Assembly: GCA_903838565.1 (NCBI GenBank)
Contig: CAILZB010000078.1
Span: forward strand, 1 to 41,034
Source: an uncultured beta proteobacterium
GTDB taxonomy: Bacteria; Pseudomonadota; Gammaproteobacteria; Burkholderiales; Burkholderiaceae_C
DNA: 41,034 bases
Reading direction: 5' to 3'
Shown here piece by piece: positions 9,164-19,049 of the stretch (positions are counted from its first letter, which is position 1; each line of letters starts with the position of its first letter). The notes under the pieces are model-generated. The model saw nothing but the letters and a program-made list of their open reading frames with translations, was not told the origin of the DNA and searched no databases. A program made the position numbers and the translations under genes.

Positions 9164-12100
9164 GAACGCGCCCCGGCAGATGCAAAAGTCAGAATGCGCC
9201 CGCGCGCGCGCGAATCCCGCCCCATGCTGTCCCACTGCATCTGGTAGCGGGCGCCACGCCACTCGAGCGCACAGGCAACACCTTCGGCAGCACTTGTCAT
9301 CGCGGCCTGCACCTCGGGCAGGGTGTACGCCAGTTCCATGCCGAAGAACGGTCCGGCGTCGACGAAAAGCTGGAATGCCGCGACATTGGCGAACGCCACC
9401 AGACCTTCATCGTCAACACCGATGACCGGCAGCGGAAGGTGCTGCAGTGCCTCACGCGCAATCGCCAGACTGTGGCTGTCGCATGTGCCCTGCTCGCGCA
9501 TCTGCTGCAGCACCTCGGCCATCTCCCGGTTCGCCGCCGTCAGTTCCAGGTTGCTGCCGCGAATCTTCAGGTCAAGCAGTCGGTTTTCTTCGGCCAGCCC
9601 CTTGTGTTCAAAGGCCTTGCGAATGTGCTCGCGCAACTGGTCGTCGTCCCAGGGCTTGGTCAAAAACCGGTACACCGCGCCCTCGTTGATGGCATCGGTC
9701 ACGGACTGCAATTCGGTGTAACCCGAGAGCACGATGCGGATCGTGTCCGGGAAATTGACCTTGGCCGCGCGCAGGAAGTCCACTCCGGTCATGCCTGGCA
9801 TGCGCTGGTCGGAGACGATCACGTCGACCCGATGGCTGGCGAGCATCTCCAGACCCTGAGCGCCGCTGTTGGCCGTGAGGATGGTGTAGCCGTCGCGCCG
9901 CAGCAGGCGCTTGAGGGCCGACACGATATTGGGCTCGTCGTCCACCAGCAGCAGCGTGGCTTGGGGCTTGTGCAAGCGCAGCAACTGGGGTGCCAGCGCG
10001 TGCGCTTGCGTGAACAAGGCTTCGATCGCCTGAGCGTCCACCGGATGCGAGAAGAAGAAGCCCTGGATTTCGTCGCACACGTTGGCGCTCATGATTTCAC
10101 ACTGGGCCTGCGTTTCCACGCCCTCGGCCACGACCCGCATGCCCAGGCCGTGCGCCATCGAGACAATCACCTTCACCAGGATCAGGTCGTTCGCGTCGTG
10201 CGTGATGCCGCGCACAAACGACTGGTCGATCTTCACCTTGTCAAAGGGGAAGCACTTGAGGTAGCTCAGCGACGAATAGCCGGTGCCAAAATCGTCCAGC
10301 GAGAGCTTCACGCCCAGCTGCTTGAGCTCCCTGAGCGCCGCCGTGCTGCGCTCCACGTCCTCCATGAGCGCGCTCTCGGTCAACTCCAGATAGATCAGCG
10401 CCGGATCGATCTGCGACTCCTTGAAGGCACCTTTGACCTGCGCCAGCAGGTCGTTGTCGCGAAACTGATGCGGCGACACGTTGATCGCCACGTGGGGAAT
10501 CTGCAGTCCCCGGTCCAGCCAGCCGCGCAGATCCCGACAGGCGCGGCGCAGCACCCACTCGCCGATGCCCTTGATCAGGCCCGATTCTTCGGCCAGCGCA
10601 ATGAACTGCACCGGAGGCACGTCGCCCAGCTCGGGATGGTGCCAGCGCAGCAACGCCTCCATGCCGCTGATCGCGCCCGTCTGCAGGTCGGCCAGTGGCT
10701 GGTACAGCAATTCCAGCTGATCCAGCGCGATGGCCTGGCGCAGCGCCTTGAGCATCCGGTCGTGGCGCTGCAGCTGTTCGGACATTTCGGCGCTGTAGAA
10801 CTGGCAACCGCCACCGCCATCGGCCTGGGCGCGGTGCATGGCGATCACCGCCGATTTGAGCAAGCTGTCAAAGTCGGCCCCGTCCTCGGGATAACAGGCC
10901 ACGCCGATGGAGACGGTTTGATTCAACTCCTGCCCTGCCAGATGAACGGCCTGCGCCAGTTTGCTTTGGAGCTCTGCCGCCAGGTGGGCAACGCCGCTGG
11001 CGCCAGTGGCGGGCAGCACCAGAGCGAATTCCCTGCCGCCCAGGCGCGCCACCGTGTCTTGCTCGCGCACGCTGGTGCTCAGACGCTGGCCCAGTTCCAC
11101 CAGCAGGGTATCGCTGGCGGCGTGGCCCAGGGTGTCGTTGATGCCGCTGAAATTATCCACGCCCACCAGCAGCAGGCTCAGCGGCTCGCCGGCGCGCTGC
11201 ACCAGGGAGAGCGACTGCACGGCGCGCTCCCTAAGCAGCGTGCGATTGGGCAATCCGGTCAGGACGTCAAAATGCGACAGCCACTGAATCCGACTTTCCG
11301 CTGACTTGGCGCCGCTCAGGTCACTGAAGCTGCCGACGTAGTGGGTGGTCTGTCCCTGCTCGTCGCGCAGCGCGGTCACGGCCAGCCATTCCGGGTACTC
11401 GCTGCCGTCCTTGCGTCGGTTCCAGATTTCGCTGGCCCAATGTCCTTCGGACTTGATCGTCTCCCACATGGCGCGGTAGAAGTCCGCGTTCTGCCGCCCC
11501 GACGAGAGGATGCTCGGGTTGCGCCCCAGCACTTCAGCCTGGCTGTAGCCGGTGATCTCGGTGAAGGCCTGATTCACCAGCACGATGCTTCCCCTGGCGT
11601 CGGTGACCGTGATGCCTTCGCGCCCCTGCGCAAACACCTGGGCTGCGATCTTCAGCTGCGCCTGCTGCGAGCGGCGCTCGGTGATGTCGCGCGTGACCCC
11701 CTGGATCGCGATGACAACGCCGGCGGCATCGCGCATGGCGCCGGCGGCCACTTCGGTCCAGACGGTGCTGCCGTCCTTGCAGCGCATTTCCAGGTCGGCC
11801 CGAAATTCCGGATGCGCCACGCCCGCCGCCAGCTCCGCCAGAAACTGGCTCAAGCCCCGTTGCGCCACCGGCAGGGAGCCCGGCGTGACGAGGTTCTCCA
11901 TCGACTCGTCCAGGATCTCGGCGCTGGTATAGCCGCGCAGTTTCTGCACCGAGGGGCTGATGTAGGTGTAGCGCCCCTCCAGTGTCATGGTCCAGATCAC
12001 GTCGGTGGCGTTGTCGGCCAGCAGCCGATGCCGCGCCTCGCTGGCACGCAACGCGCTGTCGGCGCGGCGCTGGCGCACGATCTGCCAGACGGTGTTGGCG

Positions 12101-14052
12101 ATCAACTGCATGGTCTCGACGTCGATTTCGGTGTAAGGCTCGGTGCTGTTTCCCACGCCCGCCATCAGGCGCACCCGACCGCCTTCGATCACGGGCACGC
12201 TGATGAGTCGCTCCAGCCGCGCATGCCCCGGCGGCAGCCCGTGCTTGTTCTCGGCGCTGGCGTAGTCATTGACCACGACCGGCGCGCGCTGGCGCAGGGC
12301 GTCGGCCCAGATCCCGGCCTGGCTGACCGGATAGTGGGTGTCGAAACTGGCCTGGCAATAGTGCGCCAGCGTGCCCGCCGACCAGGTCACCAGTTCGATC
12401 GTCTCCTGATCCTCGTGCACGATATGGATGAAGCCGATCTGGCTGTGTGTGAGCTGTTCCGCAAGGTTCAGTCCGTGCTGCATGAAGGCGCGCTCGTCCA
12501 GGGTCTCGGCGGCAACCGGCAGCGCCAGCAGTACTTCGGCGCGCCGGCTCAGCAGACTCAAGTGGGCTTCGTTCTTCTTGCGCTTGGTGATGTCCCGGAG
12601 CGTGCCGATGACGCGCAGCGGCCGGCCGTCGTCGCCGCGCTGGTCGACCGCACCGCGGTCCAGCAGCCAGAGGTAGCTGCCGTCCTGATGGCGCAGACGG
12701 TATTCGCAGACGTAGACCGGGGTTTCCCCGTCCAGAAAACAGCGCAGCGCCTCCTGGACCGCGGGTTTGTCGTCGGGGTGGATGCGCTCCTCCCACTCCT
12801 GCAGGCCCTGGCCTGCTTCGGGCTGCGCATAGCCCAGCATCTGACCCCAGCGCGGGGAGAAATACAGCGTGTTGTCGGCGATGCCCCAATCCCACATCGC
12901 GTCGCCCGCTCCTTCGGTGGCGAATTTCCAGCGGAACTCGCTCTCGCGCAATGACTCCTCCTGATGCGCCAGGTTCTGCAACAGGCCGTTGAAGCTGGTG
13001 ATCAGCTGCCCGACCTCATCCTGCCGTGCAACCGGCAGCGCCTGCACGCGCTGCTGCGTTTCGGACCAGTGCGCCAGCGTATTGGCTGCAGCCAGCATGG
13101 GCGCGAGTTCACGCCGCAACATCCACCACGTCAGCCCCCCTGCGATCAGGCTCAAGCCCAGCATGGCCAGCCACATGCGCTGCTGCATCGACGCTATCGG
13201 CGCGAAGGCCTCCTGCGTCGGGATCGAAGCAAAAACCCCCCAGTTCGCGGCCGTGAGACGCTTGCCCGCGCCCAACTGCTCCACGCCCAATGGATTCGAA
13301 TAAATCGCCCAGCCCTCATAGCCCTGGACAAACCGGTCCAGCGAGGGTGTCACACCCACTTCAGCCAAGGGCTCCAGCACGCGAGCCCGGCTGGACGAGG
13401 TGATGATCAGGCGCGACTTCACGTCCACCAAAAAGTAGGCGCCGGTTTTGCCATATCGGTTCTCTTCGATCCGGTTCAGGAAACTCGGCTTGCTCAGGTC
13501 GGTCACGCCGACCAGTGCGCCAACCACCTGCCCCTGCACGTCGCGAATCGGCGTCGCCATGGAGATCACCGGCGTCTTCAGTTTCTTGCCGACAACCGGT
13601 TCGCTGACCGTGGTGCGGCCCTGGCGCAACGCTGACGCCACGTGATCGCGATCCAGGTAATTCACGCCGACGCGACCCACCGACAGCGGCAGCGACGCGA
13701 TCGCCGTGCCGTCCGCTGCGGTGACAAAAGTGCCGCCGCTGAACTGGGACTGAAACAAGGGGCGCTCCTGCAGGAAGCGCTGCATCAGGACGGGGTCGCC
13801 AAAAAGTTGGGGCGTGATGCCCTGGGCCACGCTGCGCAGCCCCTGCATGCGCTCGAGCAGATCGCGATCAACCTCGGTCGCCATCAGCGAGACCGTGGCG
13901 AACTGCTGGTCCCCCAGCAGCTGGCGCATGTCGTGGCGCAGCTGGTGGCTGGCCAGCAGGGCCAGGGACCAAGTACCCACGAGGAAGATCGCCAGCGTGA
14001 ACAGGGTCACCCGGGTTTTCAGGGAACGCCATTGGAGCGCGCGCCAGTTCAT
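9160..14052 (-). CDS. Multidomain membrane sensor: dCache-HAMP-like-PAS-GAF-PAS-PAS-GGREF-EAL-REC-PAS-like
   Basis: The 1630-residue protein has a transmembrane segment (~14-34), a periplasmic dCache ligand domain (~40-290), a second transmembrane segment (~292-311) and a HAMP-like linker (~312-365). PAS (~372-492), GAF (~505-662) and two more PAS domains (~670-795, ~800-915) follow. The GGDEF domain (~920-1088) is degenerate: the signature reads GGREF (1005-1009), although an I-site RxxD (R996, D999) remains. The EAL domain (~1100-1350) keeps its motifs (EAL 1132-1134, ELTES, DDFGTGYSS from 1253, VAEGVET), so it is probably a c-di-GMP phosphodiesterase regulated by the dead cyclase domain. 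A receiver follows (~1364-1485; D1415, KPWDD), then a coiled coil and a PAS-like tail. A receiver downstream of EAL is unusual. The start at 14052 (MNWRALQWRS) places the first hydrophobic segment correctly. Confidence 0.92.
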   Translation of the reverse strand: MNWRALQWRSLKTRVTLFTLAIFLVGTWSLALLASHQLRHDMRQLLGDQQFATVSLMATEVDRDLLERMQGLRSVAQGITPQLFGDPVLMQRFLQERPLFQSQFSGGTFVTAADGTAIASLPLSVGRVGVNYLDRDHVASALRQGRTTVSEPVVGKKLKTPVISMATPIRDVQGQVVGALVGVTDLSKPSFLNRIEENRYGKTGAYFLVDVKSRLIITSSSRARVLEPLAEVGVTPSLDRFVQGYEGWAIYSNPLGVEQLGAGKRLTAANWGVFASIPTQEAFAPIASMQQRMWLAMLGLSLIAGGLTWWMLRRELAPMLAAANTLAHWSETQQRVQALPVARQDEVGQLITSFNGLLQNLAHQEESLRESEFRWKFATEGAGDAMWDWGIADNTLYFSPRWGQMLGYAQPEAGQGLQEWEERIHPDDKPAVQEALRCFLDGETPVYVCEYRLRHQDGSYLWLLDRGAVDQRGDDGRPLRVIGTLRDITKRKKNEAHLSLLSRRAEVLLALPVAAETLDERAFMQHGLNLAEQLTHSQIGFIHIVHEDQETIELVTWSAGTLAHYCQASFDTHYPVSQAGIWADALRQRAPVVVNDYASAENKHGLPPGHARLERLISVPVIEGGRVRLMAGVGNSTEPYTEIDVETMQLIANTVWQIVRQRRADSALRASEARHRLLADNATDVIWTMTLEGRYTYISPSVQKLRGYTSAEILDESMENLVTPGSLPVAQRGLSQFLAELAAGVAHPEFRADLEMRCKDGSTVWTEVAAGAMRDAAGVVIAIQGVTRDITERRSQQAQLKIAAQVFAQGREGITVTDARGSIVLVNQAFTEITGYSQAEVLGRNPSILSSGRQNADFYRAMWETIKSEGHWASEIWNRRKDGSEYPEWLAVTALRDEQGQTTHYVGSFSDLSGAKSAESRIQWLSHFDVLTGLPNRTLLRERAVQSLSLVQRAGEPLSLLLVGVDNFSGINDTLGHAASDTLLVELGQRLSTSVREQDTVARLGGREFALVLPATGASGVAHLAAELQSKLAQAVHLAGQELNQTVSIGVACYPEDGADFDSLLKSAVIAMHRAQADGGGGCQFYSAEMSEQLQRHDRMLKALRQAIALDQLELLYQPLADLQTGAISGMEALLRWHHPELGDVPPVQFIALAEESGLIKGIGEWVLRRACRDLRGWLDRGLQIPHVAINVSPHQFRDNDLLAQVKGAFKESQIDPALIYLELTESALMEDVERSTAALRELKQLGVKLSLDDFGTGYSSLSYLKCFPFDKVKIDQSFVRGITHDANDLILVKVIVSMAHGLGMRVVAEGVETQAQCEIMSANVCDEIQGFFFSHPVDAQAIEALFTQAHALAPQLLRLHKPQATLLLVDDEPNIVSALKRLLRRDGYTILTANSGAQGLEMLASHRVDVIVSDQRMPGMTGVDFLRAAKVNFPDTIRIVLSGYTELQSVTDAINEGAVYRFLTKPWDDDQLREHIRKAFEHKGLAEENRLLDLKIRGSNLELTAANREMAEVLQQMREQGTCDSHSLAIAREALQHLPLPVIGVDDEGLVAFANVAAFQLFVDAGPFFGMELAYTLPEVQAAMTSAAEGVACALEWRGARYQMQWDSMGRDSRARGRILTFASAGARS

Positions 14053-14401
14053 GCTGACCCTCGGCGTGAAGCGCGAAACCGAGCGCGACTGAACTCGCCC
14101 GGCTCTGAGCTCAGGGCGACTTCGCCATGGGTCCGTTGACGTGCTGACTTCACCCGCAAGCCTCTCACTAGCCAGACTTGCCGCCCAAGCGGCCGCCTGA
14201 AAAGACGCATACAACGCGTCAAAGTCGGCAACGCTGAATTCCCCTAGCCCACCGGTGGTGCTGCAACGAATTCAAGGTTGCTGCCAAGTTCACGGACGGA
14301 TTCTATGCCAGCGCCTGCGGCCTTGCAGGGGCGCCACATGCGCTAGGATGCAGTGACCAGAGTGTGGCGTTACGGAAATTTCCAACCTCAAGGAAATCGG
14401 T
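14053..14401. promoter_or_regulatory. Divergent control region between the two signalling operons
   Basis: These 349 bases hold no convincing gene and must contain promoters for both operons. A perfect 10-base palindrome CCACCGGTGG lies at 14249-14258 and is flanked by GAATTC at 14236-14241 and 14268-14273, making a possible operator. A weak rightward promoter can be proposed: TTGCAG at 14323-14328 and TAGGAT at 14344-14349, spacing 15. Neither site is certain from sequence. The 162 bases nearest the minus gene are open in its frame, but the encoded residues look unlike a real N-terminus. Confidence 0.4.
14390..14396 (+). promoter_or_regulatory. Ribosome binding site deciding a TTG start
   Basis: AAGGAAA lies just upstream of the TTG at 14402. 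No ATG or GTG in frame nearby gives the family N-terminus, so this site supports TTG as the start of the HD-GYP gene. Confidence 0.6.
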
Positions 14402-15694
14402 TTGAACCAAGGCGACCTTCAGGAGATATCGATAGCCCAGCTGCGGCTTGGGCACTACGTCGAGCTCGACCTGAAGTGGTTTGAACATCCCTTTGCATTC
14501 AGCCACTTCAAGCTCAAATCCCGGGAACAGATCGACAGCCTGCGTGAACTGGGACTGCACACGGTGCGCATCAACCCACGGTTGAGTGACGACTTGGAAA
14601 AACGGGTGCCAAGCGCGGCAACAGCGCCGCAGCCCGCGCCCCCCGCCATGGCAGGAAACGAACCCGGTCTGTCGCCGGTGATGCAGGCCAAACGCGTCCT
14701 GATCGAACAGATGAAGGCGCGTCGCGAAGACGCGCAAAGGGTTGAGAACGCCTTTGTCAATTCGGTCAAGGTGATCCGCGACATCGAGAAAGACCTGTAC
14801 CGCAGACCGCAGGAAACGGTGCAGCAGGCCACCCAACTGATCAAGCAGATTGCCGACTCCATCCTGAACGCGCCTGAACTGGCGATTCAGGTGATGGGCG
14901 ACAAGCTCGGCGGTGAAGAGCAGTACTTCCATTCGCTCAACGTCACGGTGTTGTCCATCATGATGGCGCGCGACCTCAAGCTGCCGATCGAGCTCGCCGG
15001 CATGCTGGGTGTGGGCGCGCTGCTGCACGACATCGGACGCAAGGAAGTGCCCGACAAGATCCTCTTGAAAACCGAGCCGCTGACCCAGGCCGAGCGCAAT
15101 TTCTACGAGCGGCACTGCCAGTTCGGGGTGGACATCGCGCAGCGCCTGAACCTTGCGCCCGCGGCGATCGGCATCATCCGCGAGCACCATGAATTGTTTG
15201 ACGGCAGCGGCTTTCCCGCCGGACTCAAGGGCGAAGCGATTGCGCCGCTGGCGCGCATCGTGGTCATCGCCAACTACTACGATGAGCTGTGCAACCCGCT
15301 GCATCTGGCCGATGCGCTGACGCCGCACGAGGCGCTGTCGCTGATGTTTGCCAAGCTGCGCAGCAAGTTTGACCCGCGCATACTTCAGACCCTGATCCGC
15401 TGCCTCGGGGTCTACCCGCCGGGAACGATCGTGCAATTGTCCAACGGCGCCATCGGCCTGGTGGTCACGGTCAACACGCGCAAGCCGATGAAGCCTGCCA
15501 TCGTGGTGTTTGACGCGGCCATCCCCAAGGAAGAGGCCATGGTGCTCGACATGGACCACGAGACCGAGTTCAACATCGCCAAGGCGATACGGCCCAACCA
15601 GGTGCCGCGCGACGTGTACAACTACCTCAGCCCACGCAAGCGCATCAGCTACTACTTTGACGCCTCCACGGCGCAACGAGAGGTCGACAAATGA
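14402..15694 (+). CDS. HD-GYP domain phosphodiesterase with DUF3391-type N-terminus
   Basis: The 430-residue protein begins with a DUF3391-like region (~8-75, LRLGHYVELDLKWFEHPF) and then has a linker and an HD-GYP domain (~155-360). The metal-site residues are visible: H177, HD at 209-210 (LLHDIGRKEVP), H238, HH at 262-263 and D294. The signature is DGSGFPAGLKG, a close GYP variant. The expected reaction is hydrolysis of c-di-GMP. No receiver or membrane segment is present, so its activity is probably set by protein contacts. The start is TTG, supported by AAGGAAA upstream. Its stop overlaps the ATG of the PAS kinase (ATGA at 15691-15694), so the two are co-translated. It heads the plus-strand operon of the island. 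Confidence 0.9.
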   Translation: MNQGDLQEISIAQLRLGHYVELDLKWFEHPFAFSHFKLKSREQIDSLRELGLHTVRINPRLSDDLEKRVPSAATAPQPAPPAMAGNEPGLSPVMQAKRVLIEQMKARREDAQRVENAFVNSVKVIRDIEKDLYRRPQETVQQATQLIKQIADSILNAPELAIQVMGDKLGGEEQYFHSLNVTVLSIMMARDLKLPIELAGMLGVGALLHDIGRKEVPDKILLKTEPLTQAERNFYERHCQFGVDIAQRLNLAPAAIGIIREHHELFDGSGFPAGLKGEAIAPLARIVVIANYYDELCNPLHLADALTPHEALSLMFAKLRSKFDPRILQTLIRCLGVYPPGTIVQLSNGAIGLVVTVNTRKPMKPAIVVFDAAIPKEEAMVLDMDHETEFNIAKAIRPNQVPRDVYNYLSPRKRISYYFDASTAQREVDK

Positions 15695-17364
15695 AGCCTG
15701 ATCTGGAGCGATTGATGCTCGACCACTGTCCCGAGATGCTGATGCTGGTGAATCCGGCATCGCTGCAGATCGATTGCGCCAACGCCAGCGCGGCCAGCAC
15801 GCTGGGCTATGCGCTGTCGCAATTGGAAGGCCTGGCCATCACCGAGGTTGAAAGCGCGCTGCAAAGCGTCTTCTATTGGGAGGACGTGCGCGCCGGACAG
15901 CAGATGGAAGTGCTGGACCAGGAAGAACAGTACCGCCAGCGCAATGGCGAATTGCTCAACGTTCGCAAGTCGATTCAGGTGCTCGAGCGCGAGGGCCTGC
16001 CGCTGCTGCTGGTGCGCGCCGTTCCCACGCAAAGCGAACACGTCGCCGAAGACGCGCTGGCGCATGCGCTGTCGGCCTTGCGCGCCACGCTGGAGTCCAC
16101 CGGCAACGGCATCCTGGTGATCGACGTGAACGGAAAAATCGACAGCATGAACCGGCTGTTCGGGAAGATGTGGTCGATTCCGGACGACATGCTGTACTGG
16201 CAGTACGACACGCGGATCTTCGACTTCATCGTGGCCGGAGTGGCCGAGGCCGAACTGCTGGGCGAGCGCCTGCGCGCGATCATGGACACGCACGAGACCC
16301 TGGATGTGCTGCACCTGCACGACGGAGGCGTGTTCGAGATGAGCACGCGTCCGAAATACCTGGGCGAACAGATCACGGGCCGCGTGTTTGGTTTTCAGGA
16401 CATCACGCAGCGCATGCAGATCGAGCAGGACCTGCGCGAGTCGCGCGACCTGCTCGAGGCCCGGGTGCTGGAGAGAACCGCCGACCTGCACGCGGTGAAC
16501 GACGCGCTGCGCCAGGAAAAGGAACAACAGGCCAGCCTGATCCAGCGGCTCGAAGAAGCGCAGAACCAGCTCATCCAGTCCGAGCGCATGGCCTCCATCG
16601 GACAACTCGCGGCCGGCGTGGCGCATGAGATCAACAACCCGGTGGGCTTCGTCAACTCCAACCTCGGATCGATGGAGCACTACCTGCAGAACCTGCTGCG
16701 CCTGCTGTCGCGCTACGAGCAGGCGCAGGCCGAGCTGTCGGCGCCGACCCAGGAGCAGATCGTGCGCCTCAGGGAAGAGATCGACATCGAATTCCTGCGC
16801 GGCGATGTGACCGAACTGCTCGCCGAGTCGCTCGACGGACTCAAGCGCGTGACCCGCATCGTGCAGGATTTGAAGACGTTTTCCCACGCCGATGAAGCCG
16901 AGCAGCAGTGGGCGAACCTGGAGGCCGGTCTGGAGAGCACCTTGCGCGTCGCCTGGAACGAACTCAAGTACAAGGCCGAGGTGATCAAGGAGTTCGCGGG
17001 CATTCCGGAAGTCGAGTGCTTTCCGTTCCAGCTCAACCAGGTGTTCATGAACCTGCTGGTCAACGCCGCCCACGCCATCGTCGAACGCGGCAGCATCACC
17101 ATCCGCACCGGCCACGACGAAGGCCATGTATGGGTGGAAATACAGGACACCGGACACGGCATCAAGCCGGAAAACCTGCCCCGCATCTTTGACCCGTTCT
17201 TCACCACCAAGTCAGTGGGTCAGGGCACCGGACTGGGTCTGTCCATCGCGTATGGCATCGTGAAGAAGCACCATGGGCAGATCGAAGTCCGCAGTGTCGT
17301 GGGGCAAGGGACGACGTTCAAGGTGCTTTTACCCAAGAATGCAACCGCTGGTGACGCGCCATGA
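15691..17364 (+). CDS. PAS-domain sensor histidine kinase
   Basis: The 557-residue soluble kinase has two PAS-like domains (~5-115 and ~128-240), a long coiled coil (~243-300) and a histidine kinase core with phospho-acceptor H312 in IGQLAAGVAHEINNPVGF. The N-box lies around residues 445-460, followed by DTGHGI and GTGLGLS in the ATP-binding domain. No cofactor-binding residues can be assigned to the PAS domains. It overlaps the HD-GYP gene before it and the heme-c kinase after it by ATGA. There is no receiver in this operon, so it probably signals to one of the receivers of the opposite operon. The kinase core shares a distinctive long insertion after the H-box (DIEFLRGDV.ELLAESLDGL) with the hemerythrin and heme-c kinases. 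Confidence 0.9.
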   Translation: MKPDLERLMLDHCPEMLMLVNPASLQIDCANASAASTLGYALSQLEGLAITEVESALQSVFYWEDVRAGQQMEVLDQEEQYRQRNGELLNVRKSIQVLEREGLPLLLVRAVPTQSEHVAEDALAHALSALRATLESTGNGILVIDVNGKIDSMNRLFGKMWSIPDDMLYWQYDTRIFDFIVAGVAEAELLGERLRAIMDTHETLDVLHLHDGGVFEMSTRPKYLGEQITGRVFGFQDITQRMQIEQDLRESRDLLEARVLERTADLHAVNDALRQEKEQQASLIQRLEEAQNQLIQSERMASIGQLAAGVAHEINNPVGFVNSNLGSMEHYLQNLLRLLSRYEQAQAELSAPTQEQIVRLREEIDIEFLRGDVTELLAESLDGLKRVTRIVQDLKTFSHADEAEQQWANLEAGLESTLRVAWNELKYKAEVIKEFAGIPEVECFPFQLNQVFMNLLVNAAHAIVERGSITIRTGHDEGHVWVEIQDTGHGIKPENLPRIFDPFFTTKSVGQGTGLGLSIAYGIVKKHHGQIEVRSVVGQGTTFKVLLPKNATAGDAP

Positions 17365-19016
17365 GTGCACCCGGCCACGACCAGGCCCACACGCAGCTGC
17401 AGCGAATCTTTCTGGGGCTGGTATTTTTCTGGTGTGCCGTGATCGCCGTCCTGGCCGGCTGGAACTCGTGGCAGACCTACAGCGCCACGATTGAGGCTGC
17501 GCGCTCTTCGGCGGCCGAGAGCTTTCGCAAGGATGTGGTCTATCGAAGCTGGGCCGCCATGCATGGCGGCGTCTATGTGCCGGTGACCGCCCAGACCTCG
17601 CCCAACCCGGATTTGGCCGACTTGGCCGAAAGGGATATCCGCACGCCTTCGGGCATCCAGCTAACCCTGGTCAACCCGGCCTACATGACGCGGCAGGTGC
17701 ATGAATTGGGGAACAAGGACGCGGGCTCCAAGGGGCACCTGACGAGCCTGACGCCGATCCGGGCCGCGAACGCAGCCGACGGGTGGGAGACCAGGGCGTT
17801 GCAGGATTTTGCGCACGGCTCGAAGGAGGCCTCGTCGCTCGAACTCATCGGGGAGGAAACCTACTTTCGCTTCATGCGTCCCCTGAGCACTGAGGTGGCA
17901 TGCCTGAAGTGCCACGAAAAGCAGGGCTACAAGGTTGGCGATATCCGCGGCGGGATCAGTGCCTCGATTCCCTGGGCGCCTTACCGGGAATCGATGCGCG
18001 CGCAGATGATCGCCAGTCTGGGCGGCTACGCTGCCATCTGGGCGATCGGATTTTTCGGCCTGGGTCTGGGCCGGCGTCGGCTCCAGGATGACCTGGCCGA
18101 ACGCATGCGCACCGAAGACGCCCTGCGCGTGAGCGAGCAGCGGCTGCAGACCGTGGTGCGTCAGCTTGAAGCCGGCAACGACGAACTGAAGCGGCTCAAC
18201 GCCCAGCTCGCGCAATCCCAGGTGCAATTGCTGCAATCGGAAAAGATGGCGGCCGTGGGCCAACTCGCCGCCGGCGTGGCCCATGAAATCAACAACCCCA
18301 TCGGCTTCGTCAGCTCCAACCTGGGCGCCCTCAAGTCCTACATCGAGCAACTGTTGCTGCTGGTCGATGCGTACGAGCGCTGCGCCAGCGCCCAGTCCGA
18401 ACAGGACCAGGCAGAGTTGCAACGCGCACGCCGTCATGCCGACCTCGATTACATGCGCGACGATGCGCTGGCACTGCTGGCGGAATCGAGTGACGGACTG
18501 AAACGCGTGAAAAAGATCGTTCAGGATCTGCGCGATTTTTCCCGCGTCGACAGCGCCGACTGGCAGGAATCGGACCTGATGGCCGGACTGGACAGCACCC
18601 TCAACGTCGTCAACAGCGAACTCAGGGACAGGATCGAGGTCGTGAAGAATTACGGCGAGCTGCCGCTGGTGCGCTGCCATCTGGCGCAGATCAACCAGGT
18701 GTTCCTGAACTTGCTGATGAACGCGGTCCAGGCCATTGCCGAGCGAGGTCGGATCAGCCTGCGCAGCGGCGTCGATGGCGCTTGGGTCTGGGTCAGCGTG
18801 CAGGACACGGGCCGTGGCATCCCGGCGGAAGTGCAAAAGCGGATCTTCGAGCCCTTTTTCACCACCCAGGCCGTGGGCCATGGCACCGGCCTGGGCTTGT
18901 CGCTGGCCTACGACATCGTGAAGCAGCACGGTGGCCGCATCGACGTCAGCAGTGAGCCCGGGCGTGGCACGCGCTTTGAAGTCTGGCTACCAGTGCACGG
19001 GCCGCAGGCCGGCTGA
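17361..19016 (+). CDS. Heme-c (DUF3365/Tll0287-like) sensor histidine kinase
   Basis: The 551-residue membrane protein has a transmembrane segment (~15-34), a periplasmic domain (~38-215) and a second transmembrane segment (~217-237). A short coiled coil follows (~245-292), then a kinase core with H308 in VGQLAAGVAHEINNPIGF, an N-box around 440-455, DTGRGI and GTGLGLS. The periplasmic domain resembles the DUF3365/Tll0287-like family and contains a CxxCH heme-attachment motif (CLKCH, 181-185) followed by GDIRGGIS. A covalently bound c-type heme is therefore likely, suggesting redox or small-gas sensing. The ligand is unknown. It is the last gene of the plus operon (ATGA overlap at 17361-17364) and converges on the LytTR regulator with a 33-base gap. 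The core is nearly identical around the H-box to that of the hemerythrin kinase. Confidence 0.9.
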   Translation: MSAPGHDQAHTQLQRIFLGLVFFWCAVIAVLAGWNSWQTYSATIEAARSSAAESFRKDVVYRSWAAMHGGVYVPVTAQTSPNPDLADLAERDIRTPSGIQLTLVNPAYMTRQVHELGNKDAGSKGHLTSLTPIRAANAADGWETRALQDFAHGSKEASSLELIGEETYFRFMRPLSTEVACLKCHEKQGYKVGDIRGGISASIPWAPYRESMRAQMIASLGGYAAIWAIGFFGLGLGRRRLQDDLAERMRTEDALRVSEQRLQTVVRQLEAGNDELKRLNAQLAQSQVQLLQSEKMAAVGQLAAGVAHEINNPIGFVSSNLGALKSYIEQLLLLVDAYERCASAQSEQDQAELQRARRHADLDYMRDDALALLAESSDGLKRVKKIVQDLRDFSRVDSADWQESDLMAGLDSTLNVVNSELRDRIEVVKNYGELPLVRCHLAQINQVFLNLLMNAVQAIAERGRISLRSGVDGAWVWVSVQDTGRGIPAEVQKRIFEPFFTTQAVGHGTGLGLSLAYDIVKQHGGRIDVSSEPGRGTRFEVWLPVHGPQAG

Positions 19017-19049
19017 CTTTCACGACAGGGTTTCGCGCTGCCGTGAACC

